From Actinomycetota bacterium (GTDB lineage: Bacteria > Actinomycetota > Actinomycetes > S36-B12), in the NCBI GenBank assembly GCA_026392575.1, contig JAPLBU010000440.1, forward strand, positions 1-7,045: DNA of 7,045 nt, given 5' to 3'. Below, piece by piece: positions 5,556 through 7,045 of the stretch. Every line of letters begins with the position of its first letter. Position 1 is the first letter of the stretch. The position numbers were made by a program, and so were the translations under genes. The notes beneath the pieces were generated by a model. It worked only from the letters and a program-made list of their open reading frames with translations. It was not told where the DNA came from and searched no databases.

Positions 5556-5594
5556 CCTGGCCGTTTGTCCCGCATTGCGGGAGAAACGGCCAGG
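5556..5594 (-). repeat. Long near-perfect hairpin after infB, containing palindromic unit A (5565-5589)
   Basis: CCTGGCCGTTT (5556-5566) pairs with AAACGGCCAGG (5584-5594). After one G-G opposition, TCCCGC (5568-5573) pairs with GCGGGA (5577-5582) around the loop ATT, giving 17 bp in 39 nt. It starts eight bases after the infB stop in the transcript. There is no U-tract downstream, so intercistronic processing or protection is as likely as termination. A smaller stem, GGGCC (5538-5542) with GGCCC (5548-5552), lies between units A and B. Confidence 0.7.
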
Positions 5595-5602
5595 GGGGTT
5601 GG

Positions 5603-7045
5603 TCAGGGCTTGCGAGGAATCTCCCGCATCTCGAACGTCTCGACAACGTCGTCGACCTTCACGTCCTGGAAGTTGCCCAGGTTGATGCCGCACTCGTAGC
5701 CGTCGCGCACCTCGGTGACATCGTCCTTGAATCGACGAAGGCCGGCGATGCCGATGTTGTCCGCGACAACCGCACCATCGCGGATGAGGCGCGCCTTGCT
5801 GTTGCGGCGGATCTCGCCGGACTGCACGAGGCAGCCAGCACTCGTGCCGAACTTGCTCGACTTGAACACCTCGCGCACCTGAGCGGTACCGAGCTGCACC
5901 TCTTCGTAGATCGGCTTGAGCATTCCGCGCAGGGCTGCCTCGACCTCTTCGATCGCGTTGTAGATGACGCTGTAGAAGCGGACGTCGACGCCCTCCTCGG
6001 TCGCCAGCTCGGCAACCTTGCCCTCGGGTCGCACGTTGAAGCCGATGATGACGGCCTTCGACGCGCTCGCGAGTGTGACGTCGTTCTTGTTGATCGCGCC
6101 GACGCCGCGGTGGATGACCCGCAGGTTGACCTCGTCGCCCATGTCGATCTTGAGCAGGGCGTCCTCGAGTGCCTCGACGGAGCCGGACACGTCGCCCTTG
6201 ATGATGAGCGTGAGCTCCGCGACCTCGCCCTTCTCCAGCGACTCGAGGAAGTCCTCGAGTGAACGCTTGACGCGGTTCTTCGCCAGCAGCGCATTGCGCT
6301 CCCGGGCCTGCCGCGTCTGGGCGATCTGCCGTGCCACGCGGTCCTCGGAGACGACCATGAAGCTGTCGCCCGCGCCGGGGACCGATGTGAGACCGAGCAC
6401 CTGGACCGGCATCGACGGCAGCGCCACCTCGACCGGGTTGCCCTCGTCGTCGAGCATCGCCCGCACGCGCCCAAAGGCATCGCCGGCAACGATCGAGTCG
6501 CCGGCGCGCAGCGTGCCGCGCTGGACGAGCACCGTGGCCACCGGACCCCGACCGCGGTCGAGGTGCGCCTCGATGGCCACACCTTCCGCGGACTGGTTCG
6601 GATTGGCCCGCAGGTCGAGTGCGGCGTCTGCGGTGAGCAGGACCGCCTCGAGCAGCGTCTCGATACCGGAGCCCTGCTTGGCCGACACGTCGACGAACAT
6701 CGTGTCGCCGCCGAACTCCTCGGCGACCAGGCCGTACTCGGTCAGCTGGGCGCGAACCTTCATCGGATCGGCGCCCTCCTTGTCGACCTTGTTGACGGCC
6801 ACGACGATCGGGACACCGGCCGCCTGCGCATGGTTCAGCGCCTCGATCGTCTGCGGCTTCACGCCGTCGTCCGCCGCCACCACGAGGATCGAGATGTCGG
6901 TGACCTGTGCACCACGGGCACGCATGGCCGTGAAGGCCTCGTGACCGGGTGTATCGATGAAGGTGATCTTGCGCTCGGTGCCATCAGCGGTGACCGTGGC
7001 CACCTGGTAGGCGCCGATGTGCTGCGTGATGCCGCCAGCCTCGCC
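5603..7045 (-). CDS. infB: Translation initiation factor IF-2, C-terminal 480 residues, cut by window edge
   Basis: IF2 is the GTPase that brings initiator fMet-tRNA to the 30S subunit and drives subunit joining. The open frame runs in from the right edge. In the visible fragment, the switch I region GGITQHIGAYQV (4-15), G3 DTPGHEAF (31-38), G4 NKVDK (85-89) and G5 SAK (121-123) are intact. They are followed by the beta-barrel domain II, domain III and the C-terminal initiator-tRNA-binding domain, which ends YECGINLGNFQDVKVDD, VVETFEMREIPRKP and TGA (5603-5605). The P-loop G1 motif and the long N-terminal region typical of actinobacterial IF2 (whole protein about 900-1000 residues) lie outside. 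It is the first visible gene of the cluster; nusA would be expected further right. Confidence 0.97.
   Translation of the reverse strand, partial: GEAGGITQHIGAYQVATVTADGTERKITFIDTPGHEAFTAMRARGAQVTDISILVVAADDGVKPQTIEALNHAQAAGVPIVVAVNKVDKEGADPMKVRAQLTEYGLVAEEFGGDTMFVDVSAKQGSGIETLLEAVLLTADAALDLRANPNQSAEGVAIEAHLDRGRGPVATVLVQRGTLRAGDSIVAGDAFGRVRAMLDDEGNPVEVALPSMPVQVLGLTSVPGAGDSFMVVSEDRVARQIAQTRQARERNALLAKNRVKRSLEDFLESLEKGEVAELTLIIKGDVSGSVEALEDALLKIDMGDEVNLRVIHRGVGAINKNDVTLASASKAVIIGFNVRPEGKVAELATEEGVDVRFYSVIYNAIEEVEAALRGMLKPIYEEVQLGTAQVREVFKSSKFGTSAGCLVQSGEIRRNSKARLIRDGAVVADNIGIAGLRRFKDDVTEVRDGYECGINLGNFQDVKVDDVVETFEMREIPRKP

Noticed and set aside
5357..6262. Plus-strand 301-codon frame across rbfA, the spacer and infB (and a similar one at 6018-6944)
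   Set aside because: These are shadows of rbfA and infB, whose protein motifs are all on the minus strand.

Overview
The window looks like chromosomal DNA from a high-GC actinomycete (phylum Actinomycetota). The protein sequences, GTG starts, TANNNT-type -10 boxes and long antisense open frames all fit that; I cannot place it to genus. Most of it is the conserved bacterial translation and RNA-metabolism cluster infB-rbfA-truB-ribF-rpsO-pnp, all on the minus strand, so transcription runs from the right end to the left end.

Layout in transcription order: the C-terminal 480 codons of infB (initiation factor 2, cut by the right edge); a 112-nt spacer holding an inverted pair of a near-identical ~26-nt palindromic unit; rbfA (ribosome maturation); truB (tRNA pseudouridine-55 synthase, GTGA overlap with rbfA); a plus-strand MFS transporter gene wedged between truB and ribF, overlapping the end of truB by 43 nt; ribF (bifunctional riboflavin kinase/FAD synthetase); rpsO (ribosomal protein S15); a 224-nt spacer with stem-loops; and the first 388 codons of pnp (polynucleotide phosphorylase, cut by the left edge).

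The genes form a housekeeping set: IF2 and RbfA act in translation initiation and 30S maturation, TruB modifies tRNA, S15 is a primary 16S rRNA-binding protein, PNPase degrades RNA, and RibF makes FMN and FAD. The transporter is an outsider. It breaks the cluster, and ribF now appears to have its own promoter facing the transporter's promoter in a 70-bp divergent region where both genes look leaderless.

The strongest oddities are as follows. rpsO is 10 nt shorter than the family length (260 rather than 270 nt including stop), is frameshifted and stops after 35 codons. The infB-rbfA spacer carries inverted repeat units, one of which supplies and can hide the rbfA ribosome-binding site. RibF has Gln in place of the second His of its HxGH nucleotidyltransferase motif. 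The pnp Shine-Dalgarno lies inside a hairpin. The transporter seems to lack one helix. I found no defence system, CRISPR array, tRNA gene, transposase or other recognisable new multigene system.
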